A stretch of DNA of 53,894 bases from a virus. The notes below the pieces were generated by a model. It saw only the letters and a program-made list of their open reading frames with translations. It was not told the DNA's origin and did no database searches. This document shows, piece by piece, positions 33,088-40,510 of the stretch. The translations under genes and the position numbers were made by a program. Location: IMG/VR virus record IMGVR_UViG_3300048582_000124, positions 1 to 53,894 of that record. One strand, written 5' to 3'. Position 1 is the stretch's first letter. Every line of letters begins with the position of its first letter.

Positions 33088-34134
33088 TTATAACTTATCG
33101 TGGTTAGTAATATACATTCTGTCTGTTACTACTTTCACTGATTTAGGAAGACGTGATTCAGTAACAACTGTTATCCTACGATACCCCTCGCCCGGGTAAC
33201 TAAAGATCCCAGGCAATCCTTCTTTATCGTATGCTTTTAAATCTAACACATGTAGGCTAGTACGGCGTCGAATTCGTAAGAATAAATTTTCAACAGATTT
33301 CGCATATTTCTCGATAGAAATTAAACAACCATCGACTGTTAATTCCCCGAAATGATACGACGATGTCACTTGCATTGGCCCTACATACATATAATCGACC
33401 ATTCCACCCATTGCTGGCGTGCCTTTGAGAATTGTCAGTATGTGTTCATTAGGTATCCGATAATATAATTCGGGCATGCATCGTGAATTTACCGGCTTGC
33501 CATCTATGTGTCGGTAGTACCGGTCGAATATGTCGTGGGCAGTATGCACTGCATATACAATTTCTTTGTTTACGTCCGGCATAGACATTAATCCGCTGAT
33601 ACCGCCACCGGCAATAGAGTGAGCGTCAAGGCCTTTTGCGCTAATGTTTATTTTTTTCTTACCAGATTGAATAACAAGATCAACATAAGGTTCTTTACCT
33701 GCGTAATGGCTGTAATCTGCCTTTTTAATGCTGGTAACTTTTTTCAAACACTTACGAGACGTCCGTAAGGTAATGCTCTTGCCTTTGTTCTTCTTAATAC
33801 CTTTAGTAATTTCGGTGATTAAACTTTGTTCTTGTCGCTCTGCTTGCTGCTTACCGGTTTCTATACCCCCGAACTCCTTATCTTTAAAAAGTTTTGTAAG
33901 TGAAACAGTGGTGTTAGTTATGGTGGGTAAAAATATACTGCCGTTGTTATTTATGAAGGGTGTATTTGCGAAATTGCGATTTTTAAGTGCAGATATTAAA
34001 TGGTCGCAGGGACGGATTTTTACAGTTTCGCCGTCTTTATCTAAGAGGCGAAACTCCATCCCTGTTAACACTCTATTTAAAAAAACATCCCAGTTGCATC
34101 GCTTCGTCAAATCCCTGACGGAGAGTGTTGCCAT
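33088..34134 (-). CDS. Hypothetical protein, possible PD-(D/E)XK-like core (348 aa)
   Basis: Not firmly recognised. Residues about 150-185 read YVDLVIQSGKKKINISAKG followed by a Gly-rich SIAGGGISGLM; an Asp on a strand and an ISAK strand after a hairpin is the spacing of PD-(D/E)XK nucleases, and similar segments occur in uncharacterised T4-like phage proteins. The rest is alpha/beta without membrane segments. No Shine-Dalgarno before the ATG; 19 bases after the acidic 760-aa gene, so likely coupled. Confidence 0.75.
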   Translation of the reverse strand: MATLSVRDLTKRCNWDVFLNRVLTGMEFRLLDKDGETVKIRPCDHLISALKNRNFANTPFINNNGSIFLPTITNTTVSLTKLFKDKEFGGIETGKQQAERQEQSLITEITKGIKKNKGKSITLRTSRKCLKKVTSIKKADYSHYAGKEPYVDLVIQSGKKKINISAKGLDAHSIAGGGISGLMSMPDVNKEIVYAVHTAHDIFDRYYRHIDGKPVNSRCMPELYYRIPNEHILTILKGTPAMGGMVDYMYVGPMQVTSSYHFGELTVDGCLISIEKYAKSVENLFLRIRRRTSLHVLDLKAYDKEGLPGIFSYPGEGYRRITVVTESRLPKSVKVVTDRMYITNHDKL

Positions 34135-34153
34135 GTACTACAATTGAAACCTC

Positions 34154-36436
34154 TTAATCAAATAATGCTTTTAATGCTTTCACTACATCGGCATCCGCGC
34201 CTTCTGTAATTACTTTTTTACTTTTCTCAGTTTTCTTACTTTCGTGTAAGGAAGAAATAAACATATCACTAGATACTTTCTTACTTTCTCCGACTACTTT
34301 GCTATATACACGCTGTATTACATCAGGGTTCATCATCATTAACTTTTCAGTATCGTAATGTCTATCGGATAAGGACATTCCCATATCTTGCATGTATGCT
34401 ATCTTGCCTAGCATATCGGAAACATCCATTGATGCTCCGCTAACTCTTGCGGCGGGCACTTCTACTTCTGGTTCATCCATGCCATCGATTTCGTCGCCGG
34501 CATCGCTCGGAGTTTCATTGTCATCGCCCCACTCGGTCGCATTACTATCGTCGTAATAATCAGATATAGGAGCAGGCTTGTCGCTGGACAAATCAACACC
34601 GGCAGATCTAGCAGCGTCGCCTGTCATGTCGGCAGCTTCGCGATCTAAACCGGCATATTCGTCATCTTCTGGTTCGAATTCAATATCGTCATTGGCTTCG
34701 CGCATATGACGCTCTGGATCGAGGCGATCAGCGGACGGATCATAATCGTCGTGCCTGCCGTCGTCACCGTCGTCACCGTCTTCTTCGCTTTCTTCGTCAT
34801 CGTAGTAGCCCGGCACATCGTCTTCCTCTTCGTGCCATTCCTTTACTATAGTTCCTTTCACTTTGCTGTGGATACGCTTGATCATATCAGCAGGCATGTC
34901 GATTAACTTATCGACATTGTACTCACGATTAGCCATTGACATACCTAAGTTCTGTAAGTAGTCAATTTCGCCAATTAAATCGGAAACATCTTCCGGCGCA
35001 TCGTGTGCGCTAACATTACCTAATTCGTCGTTACTTTCGATATCATCTAATTCATCGGCTGCACCGAAACCGTTAACAGGTTCTTCTTCCCATTCGTCGT
35101 GCTCTTGCTCTCCCATTACTTTATCTGCGATCTTGCTACCGATTGCAGAACCAGCAGCAGCACTACCGGCTCTAACTGCCATGCCGACTAACGGACCGAA
35201 TTCCTTTAATTTCATTTTACTCTCCTTTAAATTTTTTGATTCCTTTACATTGGTAGTTTTCGCCAGATAGTTGCCGGATAAATCATAATCATCGTCGTCG
35301 TAATCTACTTCACGGGGGTCTTCATCATCGTCGCTTACTTCTTCGACTGAATCGTATAGGTCGCGATTTCCTCTGTAGGCGCCCGGTGATTCGTTATCAA
35401 ACTCATCCCAGCCGCGCTCCGGATAGTTGTTCTTATCTGGTTCCGAAGGAAAACAAACTTCGCAATCGTATTCACCACAAGCACATGCTTTCGGTGAAGA
35501 TTCGTGCATTGCTGATTGATATTCGTCATACACTTCGTCGTAATATGCGTACACATCTGCATATCCATTTTTTCTTGCAGCTTTGTCTGCAATTTCGTAC
35601 GGAAGTCCTTGTTTCTCTAACCAAGGAGCTAAGTAGTCGACTGGGTCTCCATCGGGTGCAATCTCAGCAACAACTTGTTCTACTTTACGCCATATTGCAT
35701 CTAAATCTGCAACAGGTGCCGCTTCGTCAAGCGCTCGATAATCTTCATCGCTAAGATACATGTCGGTATCACGATCGTAATACTTTCCCGCCTTAGGATC
35801 ATAATATACTACTTTTCCACTCTTAGTACTAAATGGTCCTTCTAATCCTTCGCCGGATAGGTCAGTATATCTTTCTTTGTCAATCGGAAGCCTAACAGAA
35901 TAACCTTCATCGACCTCGTTAGCTTCTTCAATGGTTTTCATCCATTTTTCTAAATCTTCCATGTGAACATCCTTGTTGTTAACAGTTAAGTCAGACGTGT
36001 TTTGTTCTCTTGCACTAAGTGGGGACATACAGCCGTCGCTGCCGGTGGAAGAAAACTCTTCCCTACTCACATCGGCAGAGTCTCTAGAAATGAATTCCAC
36101 AGGGATAGATTGATCCACGCTATCTATATTACAAATAGCAGATCTTCCGTCTAATGAATATGCAACAAACACACCGTGACCAGCACCGGGTCCGTATAGT
36201 TGATCGATAACTACTTTTTGCCCTGCCTGTAACTCTGGTTTATCTCGTAGTAAGTGATCTTCCGCTGATACATCTATATTTTGATGTTGTTTAATTTGAC
36301 CAGCATAAACGCTAGCTTTTGCTTCGGTATTGTCGTCGAATTCGGACCGAGATTGTTGCGCTTCTCTCTCACCGGCCTTTGCGGCCATTTCCATACCTTG
36401 TTTAACAATATCTAACCATCTATACATATCTGACAT
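34154..36436 (-). CDS. Large acidic protein with internal duplication, possible prohead or virion component (760 aa)
   Basis: Very rich in Asp/Glu with long acidic stretches and little hydrophobic core. A Cys cluster CACGEYDCEVC lies near the middle. A 44-residue helical unit occurs twice in the C-terminal half (VSDLIGEIDYLQNLGMSMAN... and VSDMLGKIAYMQDMGMSLSD...). A segment KMKLKEFGPLVGMAVRAGSAA, preceded by KESKNLKES, looks like a new N-terminus and could be a processing site. The C-terminus is basic (KKTEKSKK) then ADVVKALKALFD. A scaffold or core role is inferred from composition. GATAAATA lies 32 bases upstream; AAAGGA precedes the ATG. Confidence 0.8.
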   Translation of the reverse strand: MSDMYRWLDIVKQGMEMAAKAGEREAQQSRSEFDDNTEAKASVYAGQIKQHQNIDVSAEDHLLRDKPELQAGQKVVIDQLYGPGAGHGVFVAYSLDGRSAICNIDSVDQSIPVEFISRDSADVSREEFSSTGSDGCMSPLSAREQNTSDLTVNNKDVHMEDLEKWMKTIEEANEVDEGYSVRLPIDKERYTDLSGEGLEGPFSTKSGKVVYYDPKAGKYYDRDTDMYLSDEDYRALDEAAPVADLDAIWRKVEQVVAEIAPDGDPVDYLAPWLEKQGLPYEIADKAARKNGYADVYAYYDEVYDEYQSAMHESSPKACACGEYDCEVCFPSEPDKNNYPERGWDEFDNESPGAYRGNRDLYDSVEEVSDDDEDPREVDYDDDDYDLSGNYLAKTTNVKESKNLKESKMKLKEFGPLVGMAVRAGSAAAGSAIGSKIADKVMGEQEHDEWEEEPVNGFGAADELDDIESNDELGNVSAHDAPEDVSDLIGEIDYLQNLGMSMANREYNVDKLIDMPADMIKRIHSKVKGTIVKEWHEEEDDVPGYYDDEESEEDGDDGDDGRHDDYDPSADRLDPERHMREANDDIEFEPEDDEYAGLDREAADMTGDAARSAGVDLSSDKPAPISDYYDDSNATEWGDDNETPSDAGDEIDGMDEPEVEVPAARVSGASMDVSDMLGKIAYMQDMGMSLSDRHYDTEKLMMMNPDVIQRVYSKVVGESKKVSSDMFISSLHESKKTEKSKKVITEGADADVVKALKALFD
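34297..34428 (-). repeat. Internal protein repeat, copy 2
   Basis: Codes for VSDMLGKIAYMQDMGMSLSD and following residues to VYSKVVG; about half identical to copy 1 at 34855-34992. Confidence 0.75.
34855..34992 (-). repeat. Internal protein repeat, copy 1
   Basis: Codes for VSDLIGEIDYLQNLGMSMAN and following residues to IHSKVKG. Shared frame: VSD-(L/M)-(I/L)-G-x-I-x-Y-(L/M)-Q-x-(L/M)-GMS. Confidence 0.75.
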
Positions 36437-36467
36437 AGTACAATCCTTTGTAAACTATAATAACTTA

Positions 36468-36475
36468 TATTTATC
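36468..36475 (-). promoter_or_regulatory. Putative late promoter (GATAAATA)
   Basis: Minus-strand GATAAATA, 32 bases upstream of the ATG of the 760-aa acidic protein, with AAAGGA in the predicted leader. Confidence 0.5.
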
Positions 36476-36492
36476 TTTTTCTTACAATTATG

Positions 36493-37800
36493 TTAGTCAG
36501 GAACGAACTTGTCGTAACGTATTGTCACGAACCGGGGCAAAAACAGTGATTTTATGTTAGTATTCTTATCACTTATGATTTCATTGTATCTAATTGTACC
36601 GATAGTGCCCATCATTGCTTGCCTAGTCATCTGTTTACGATCATTATCCGAAAATCCTGTACCCACCCATACTACTAAGTCTCGAGCAAGATTGGAATAC
36701 TCCAGCGCACCCATCATGCCTTCGTATTTACCGGTGCCTTCTTGCCAGTCTGTTACTTCTAGCTCCATTTCGTTCACTGCTTTGAACTTAATTAAGTGTT
36801 TACTGCGCTTATCTTCCCAAACACTTGCTAAATTCTTCAGCATAGTACCTTCTTCACCGCGTGCTATAGCTTCTGCAAAGTGATCGAGCACTTCTTTGAA
36901 GTTGTTTACTACTTTAGATTCGATTATGCTATAAAGTATATGAGGTGTCAGGTCTACGTGAGTAACAAGTTTAGAAAAGCGATCTTCGTACGGGGTAGTG
37001 TCTTCGTATTTTAAGAATTTATCGTAATCTATCATATCCCATAGGCGAACACGGACCTTAGCTGCTTCTTTGGCAGTAATAGTGCCTTTCACCGCTTTGT
37101 TTAGGATCCCGTTCCCGGTTTTGCGGTCCAGCGTCTTACCGTCTGACTCAACGACAATAAGCTCTCCGTCAAATACAACATCCCGCGAATAGCTCCTGCC
37201 AAGATTGCAAAAGCTATCATCCAGATGACCCAGAAGATCCACCAACTTACCAGAGCGGCCACGGACAGTGACATACCAATTGCCGCTTGCATTTTGTCTG
37301 ACGATAACATTAACACGCATTCCGTCAGCTTTGATTTGACTGATTGCCGGATAGACAATAGCTTTGATTGTATCTTCATCGTATGCTTTTCCTAGTAGAC
37401 AAGGGTAAGTCGGAATCAAGTCCTTGTACACTTTATTTACCGTTGATTCTGCTACCCCACAGCGCAAATCCTTGCCTATAATCCGCTCTGCCACAACAGC
37501 GTCGTACGGATGCATAGATTCTAACAGGTTTTTTAGGTGTGCAATGGCGGCGTGACCGGAGACAGTGCGGTCAGAGAAATTAGGAAGTTCTGCAAAGAAT
37601 TGTTTAAGTGTTACGGTAGGGTGATCAGCAGAATCGTAATTGGGAATTTTCTTGATGTTGTACTGCATATAAGGATTTAATGCATGAACTAAGACACCTT
37701 TTAAATCCTCATTATCTTTGTGTGCTTCTAAAATACTAATTTTGTCGTTTCTGCTAGCAGTAAATGCTAGCCTATCTAATATCCCGTAAACACTAGTCAT
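36493..37800 (-). CDS. ATP-dependent DNA ligase (T4 gp30-like)
   Basis: 435 aa (T4 ligase 487). Adenylation Lys157 lies in motif I KADGMR (157-162). Motif III FDGELIVV, motif IV EGTMLKNL and motif V HLIKFKAV are visible. Residues 1-130 form the N-terminal helical domain with LKNLLESMHPYDAVVAERII and DLRCGVAESTVNKVY, as in T4 ligase. Seals nicks during replication and repair. AAGGAA upstream; overlaps the upstream zinc-ribbon gene by 8 bases. Confidence 0.95.
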   Translation of the reverse strand: MTSVYGILDRLAFTASRNDKISILEAHKDNEDLKGVLVHALNPYMQYNIKKIPNYDSADHPTVTLKQFFAELPNFSDRTVSGHAAIAHLKNLLESMHPYDAVVAERIIGKDLRCGVAESTVNKVYKDLIPTYPCLLGKAYDEDTIKAIVYPAISQIKADGMRVNVIVRQNASGNWYVTVRGRSGKLVDLLGHLDDSFCNLGRSYSRDVVFDGELIVVESDGKTLDRKTGNGILNKAVKGTITAKEAAKVRVRLWDMIDYDKFLKYEDTTPYEDRFSKLVTHVDLTPHILYSIIESKVVNNFKEVLDHFAEAIARGEEGTMLKNLASVWEDKRSKHLIKFKAVNEMELEVTDWQEGTGKYEGMMGALEYSNLARDLVVWVGTGFSDNDRKQMTRQAMMGTIGTIRYNEIISDKNTNIKSLFLPRFVTIRYDKFVPD

Positions 37801-38152
37801 ATTTACATTTTCCTTGCGATGTCAATGTACATTCGTATGTTTGCAATCCTTTATCATCTTTCCACTCCCAACCGGAAACCGAAAATACGTACCCGCCACA
37901 TCGGTGGCAAATAATCTTCACTTCGTCGTCGTCGTACGGTCCTAACACAGTCCAGTTAAATTCTATTAAATCCGGATATAGTAATTTCAGAATTACTGCA
38001 TCTTCGTCTGTCACTTCATAATAGGTGTGATTGTTACTCCAATTTTTCAACGGAGTGTGCTCTTTATATCTAAATAGTCCAGAAGCGTTTAACGACGGCT
38101 GTACTTTCGGATTGTCGTCGTACCCGCCTAAAGGAAAACCTAATAATTTCAT
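37793..38152 (-). CDS. Hypothetical protein with C-terminal zinc-ribbon-like cysteines (119 aa)
   Basis: Start ATG 38152 (MKLLGFPLGG) overlaps the previous stop as ATGA. The C-terminal part has CHRCGGYVF and then CTLTSQGKC, a CxxC...CxnC pair that may bind zinc. Function unknown; overlaps the ligase start by 8 bases. Confidence 0.7.
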   Translation of the reverse strand: MKLLGFPLGGYDDNPKVQPSLNASGLFRYKEHTPLKNWSNNHTYYEVTDEDAVILKLLYPDLIEFNWTVLGPYDDDEVKIICHRCGGYVFSVSGWEWKDDKGLQTYECTLTSQGKCKYD

Positions 38153-38358
38153 TTCTTTTCTATATTGTCCCATACATCTAGGGCGTGGTCGACCATTGCG
38201 TCGACGTCTTCGTCGGTCATTGCAACAAAAACTCTATGATAATGATCATCACAGTAAGATTTACCTGCTAAGGTGGGCTTGCGACATACTTCGCCTTTCT
38301 TAGACCACTCACAAGTGACTGCTTTATATTCCCCGTAATACAATTTTGCATCATTCAT
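38149..38358 (-). CDS. Small protein with CxnCxnCxxH zinc-like motif (69 aa)
   Basis: CEWSKKGEVCRKPTLAGKSYCDDHYHRV gives a Cys-Cys-Cys-His set resembling the zinc knuckles of small phage proteins; an acidic helix follows. ATGA overlaps on both sides. Confidence 0.7.
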   Translation of the reverse strand: MNDAKLYYGEYKAVTCEWSKKGEVCRKPTLAGKSYCDDHYHRVFVAMTDEDVDAMVDHALDVWDNIEKK

Positions 38359-38684
38359 TTTTGATCTAACTCACTTAGGGGTAAACATTCTATAATTGCA
38401 TAATCGTATTTTTCGTTAATGCAAATTTCTAATACATCCGACAACTGAACATCGTCATCGGCAGTAGTGTGCCAATATACCCTAAGCGGAGAATCTACAA
38501 ATCCTGTCAACCTTTTAATAGTGCTATCGATATAATTGTCGATATTTTTATAGTTATCGTCGAACTTGTCGATGGGCCCCAATAATTCATCTCTATAATT
38601 AATGACTCTAACCATCTTAATTACTTTGCCTGCATCATCTATTATGTTGTATTTTATACCTAATTCATTAATATCTGTTTTCAT
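38355..38684 (-). CDS. Hypothetical protein (109 aa)
   Basis: Not recognised. ATG 38684 (MKTDINELG) is chosen because GAGG lies upstream; ATG 38696 lacks one. Alpha/beta composition. Confidence 0.65.
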   Translation of the reverse strand: MKTDINELGIKYNIIDDAGKVIKMVRVINYRDELLGPIDKFDDNYKNIDNYIDSTIKRLTGFVDSPLRVYWHTTADDDVQLSDVLEICINEKYDYAIIECLPLSELDQK

Positions 38685-38692
38685 GATTATCC

Positions 38693-38980
38693 TCATATGT
38701 CATAGAATGAAATAGTAAATTCGTTTTCGGCCTCGGCCCATACAGACAACACTGGTCGAATCTCTAAGTTAACTGCCCAATCAGCAGGGCCTTCGTGCCA
38801 TACTACTTGTGCATCTGCATAGCCGCCTTGCCGGTTAACCTCTTCTTTTGATAATACCTTGATATTATGCAGTCTATGTCCGTATTCTCGCATATTGTCT
38901 CTAAGTTGACATGCTAAAGTTTGCGCAGCATGATACGACGCAAGGGATTTACACTCATCCCAATGTGCTTTAGTCCTCAT
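38693..38980 (-). CDS. Hypothetical protein (95 aa)
   Basis: Not recognised. Helical N-terminal half and beta-rich C-terminal half; AAGGAG upstream. Confidence 0.7.
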   Translation of the reverse strand: MRTKAHWDECKSLASYHAAQTLACQLRDNMREYGHRLHNIKVLSKEEVNRQGGYADAQVVWHEGPADWAVNLEIRPVLSVWAEAENEFTISFYDI

Positions 38981-38992
38981 TAAGAAGCTCCT

Positions 38993-39280
38993 TTACTCGG
39001 TGAATAAATGTTCTAAGATCGTTTGTGCTTTTTCTACTTGATCGTTGTCGAGTGCTATTTTAGTGCGATGGGTGACATGTATTAATTTTGCGTAGTCTTG
39101 GGAGATGATATACAAAGCAGTACGCTCTAGTATAGTACGTTTTTCTTCAGCAGACATCGTTTCAGGAAATTCATTATAAAGAGAACTTTGTTTTATCAAA
39201 TCACACACATCATCAATTATTGTTAAAAAATTAATGTCACCGCCGAGTGTAAGCCACGCTTGATATTCTTTCCCATACAT
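38993..39280 (-). CDS. Hypothetical protein (95 aa)
   Basis: Not recognised. Helical throughout. ATG 39280 has AGGA upstream; a GTG at 39286 is in frame. Preceded by a palindromic leader element and a GATAAATA motif. Confidence 0.68.
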   Translation of the reverse strand: MYGKEYQAWLTLGGDINFLTIIDDVCDLIKQSSLYNEFPETMSAEEKRTILERTALYIISQDYAKLIHVTHRTKIALDNDQVEKAQTILEHLFTE

Positions 39281-39301
39281 AATCACATCCTATGATTACA
39301 T

Positions 39302-39322
39302 TGTTTATCTGTGAGATAAACA
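39302..39322. repeat. Perfect palindrome in a 93-base leader
   Basis: 9-bp inverted repeat TGTTTATCT / AGATAAACA with a 3-base spacer, between the GATAAATA motif at 39367-39374 and the 95-aa gene. It could be an operator or an RNA hairpin. Confidence 0.6.
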
Positions 39323-39366
39323 CGGTGTTTTTGTTTATTGCAAAATAAGACTCCCGTCTATAAAAA

Positions 39367-39374
39367 TATTTATC
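39367..39374 (-). promoter_or_regulatory. Putative late promoter (GATAAATA)
   Basis: Minus-strand motif overlapping the clpS stop, 87 bases upstream of the 95-aa gene. Confidence 0.4.
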
Positions 39375-39688
39375 TATTCTTCTTCACAAGTTGCACGAAG
39401 CGGAAATTGATTTAGTCTTGCCATGTTTACTGCCTCGAGCGCCTTTTCTTCGGCAATCTCCTTTGTGTAAACACCCGCGATACCCCTACCGTTGGTATGA
39501 ATAAGAAATGTAATCTCATGCGCTTGCTCTTCGGTTTTATGGAAAATACGTCGCAATACTGCGATTACAAAATCAAAGGTAGTACGATCGTCGTTGTGCA
39601 AAATAACTTTATACAAATTAGGTGCGTTAACGCGGACATCTTCTTCTACTGCTGTTTCGCCACGAATCGACGGGTTAATAACTGCCAC
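39374..39688 (-). CDS. clpS: ClpS, N-degron adaptor of ClpA
   Basis: 104 aa from GTG 39688 (E. coli ClpS 106). This start has AGGAG 8 bases upstream; the ATG at 39730 lies upstream of the predicted RNA start. Core motifs: LYKVILHNDD (Asn32, Asp33, Asp34), Thr36, His64 in LIHTNG and GVYTKEIAEEKA match the residues that hold the substrate alpha-amino group and side chain. The gate residue equal to E. coli Met40 is Phe38. ClpS delivers proteins with Leu, Phe, Tyr or Trp N-termini to ClpA. Disordered N-terminal extension (about 1-20) as needed for delivery. It has its own promoter. Confidence 0.95.
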   Translation of the reverse strand: MAVINPSIRGETAVEEDVRVNAPNLYKVILHNDDRTTFDFVIAVLRRIFHKTEEQAHEITFLIHTNGRGIAGVYTKEIAEEKALEAVNMARLNQFPLRATCEEE

Positions 39689-39712
39689 TTCTTTTCTCCT
39701 CTTAAAATGAAA

Positions 39713-39749
39713 AGCCCTTTGTCCGTGCATTGTACACTAACAAAGGGCT
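39713..39749 (-). terminator. Intrinsic terminator of hsp20 overlapping the clpS promoter
   Basis: 10-bp inverted repeat AGCCCTTTGT / ACAAAGGGCT with a 17-base loop, followed by TTTTC on the minus strand. The loop contains the clpS -10 box, so only transcripts coming from hsp20 can form the hairpin. Confidence 0.7.
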
Positions 39750-39758
39750 CAGTGTCAA
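39729..39758 (-). promoter_or_regulatory. Sigma70-type promoter of clpS, TTGACA-18-TACAAT
   Basis: -35 at 39753-39758 and -10 at 39729-39734. The arms of the 10-bp inverted repeat flank the -10 and span the predicted start, so the repeat may also be an operator. Confidence 0.75.
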
Positions 39759-39771
39759 CATAAATTACTAT

Positions 39772-40338
39772 TTATTTGATAGTAATCAATTTCGGTTTTT
39801 CTTCTTCGGGGGTATTCTGAATAAGAGATACAGTGAGAATGCCGTCCTCGAGTGTTGCATCAGCAACTTCTACATGATCTGCAAGAGTCCACGATAGCTT
39901 AAACGAACGAGTTGAAATGCCTTTATGATGGTACTTAGGTGTTTGAACTGCTACTGTCGGCTCATCTTTTTCAGTCGGTTCGACTGCTGCAACATCAGAT
40001 GCCGACACTGTGTTACCAGCAATTGACTTTTGCTTCTTAACTGTGCGAATCAAAGTCGGTAGTGGTTCATCTAATGCAGTTTCGGTCGTTTTCTTACCTA
40101 CGATAGTAAGTTTGTTCTGATGCCGTTCTATCATAATTTCGTCACGCTTGAATCCTGCAACAGCAATTTCAATTGCGATAGAATTATCAGCATGTGAAAT
40201 AACATTATGCGGGGGATAATTAGTAGTTGCTACGCTGAAGCGATTTTCAATATCATGGAAGATCGGGTCGAAACCTAATGCCACACGGTTAAGACGTTCA
40301 AAAAGGAAAGATAGATCCGTTGGGTTGAAATTTGTCAT
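39772..40338 (-). CDS. Hsp20/IbpA-type small heat-shock protein
   Basis: 188 aa from ATG 40338, with AAGGAG 6 bases upstream (the longer frame to 40398 runs through the leader). Alpha-crystallin domain: IAIEIAVAGFKRDEIMIERHQNKLTIVGKK (about 54-83) and FKLSWTLADHVEVADATLEDGILTVSLI (about 146-173) match IbpA. Between these halves is an extra segment of about 40 residues (about 85-130, Thr/Ala/Val/Glu-rich), so it is longer than E. coli IbpA (137 aa). The C-terminal LITIK resembles the IxI anchor. Holds unfolding proteins for refolding; phage relatives exist. The leader carries a ROSE-like element. Confidence 0.92.
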   Translation of the reverse strand: MTNFNPTDLSFLFERLNRVALGFDPIFHDIENRFSVATTNYPPHNVISHADNSIAIEIAVAGFKRDEIMIERHQNKLTIVGKKTTETALDEPLPTLIRTVKKQKSIAGNTVSASDVAAVEPTEKDEPTVAVQTPKYHHKGISTRSFKLSWTLADHVEVADATLEDGILTVSLIQNTPEEEKPKLITIK

Positions 40339-40340
40339 AT

Positions 40341-40372
40341 GAAACTCCTTATAATAAGCAAGTCTTTTGCTT
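40341..40372 (-). promoter_or_regulatory. Putative ROSE-like RNA thermometer masking the hsp20 ribosome-binding site
   Basis: In the RNA, UUGCU (40361-40357) faces AGGA of the Shine-Dalgarno (40349-40346) across a 7-base loop, with the G of UUGCU bulged, and the stem continues as AGAC/GUUU: about nine pairs in total. U(U/C)GCU opposite the Shine-Dalgarno is the signature of ROSE thermometers, which precede small heat-shock genes. An alternative hairpin, AAGCAA (40372-40367) with UUGCUU (40361-40356), would free the site. Confidence 0.6.
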
Positions 40373-40405
40373 GTAAAATAGCCTGCACCATGCAGCACTA
40401 TTATG

Positions 40406-40430
40406 CGAAAATAAACGCTTGTTATTTTCG
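40406..40430 (-). repeat. Leader hairpin upstream of the ROSE-like element
   Basis: Perfect 9-bp inverted repeat CGAAAATAA / TTATTTTCG with a 7-base loop, in the predicted hsp20 leader. ROSE leaders usually contain one or more such 5' hairpins. Confidence 0.6.
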
Positions 40431-40435
40431 TATTT

Positions 40436-40443
40436 TATTTATC
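40436..40443 (-). promoter_or_regulatory. Putative late promoter of hsp20 (GATAAATA)
   Basis: Minus-strand motif 98 bases before the hsp20 ATG; it would give a leader of about 90 bases containing the two hairpins. Confidence 0.45.
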
Positions 40444-40464
40444 TTTTGTCAAATTACAATCAAT

Positions 40465-40493
40465 AAAAATCCGGTATCAAATACCGGATTTTT
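40465..40493. terminator. Bidirectional intrinsic terminator between the 182-aa exported protein and hsp20
   Basis: Perfect 13-bp stem AAAAATCCGGTAT / ATACCGGATTTTT with a CAA loop and A/T ends on both strands. Confidence 0.9.
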
Positions 40494-40510
40494 AGTTGTT
40501 CTGTGTGTTA

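Noticed and set aside
39302-39322. Terminator after clpS
   Set aside because: The palindrome has a short A/T-rich stem and lies ahead of a gene in a predicted leader; no U-run follows on the minus strand.
39689-39730. ATG start of ClpS at 39730
   Set aside because: It lies within the promoter -10 box and terminator loop, upstream of the predicted transcript start; the GTG at 39688 has the AGGAG.
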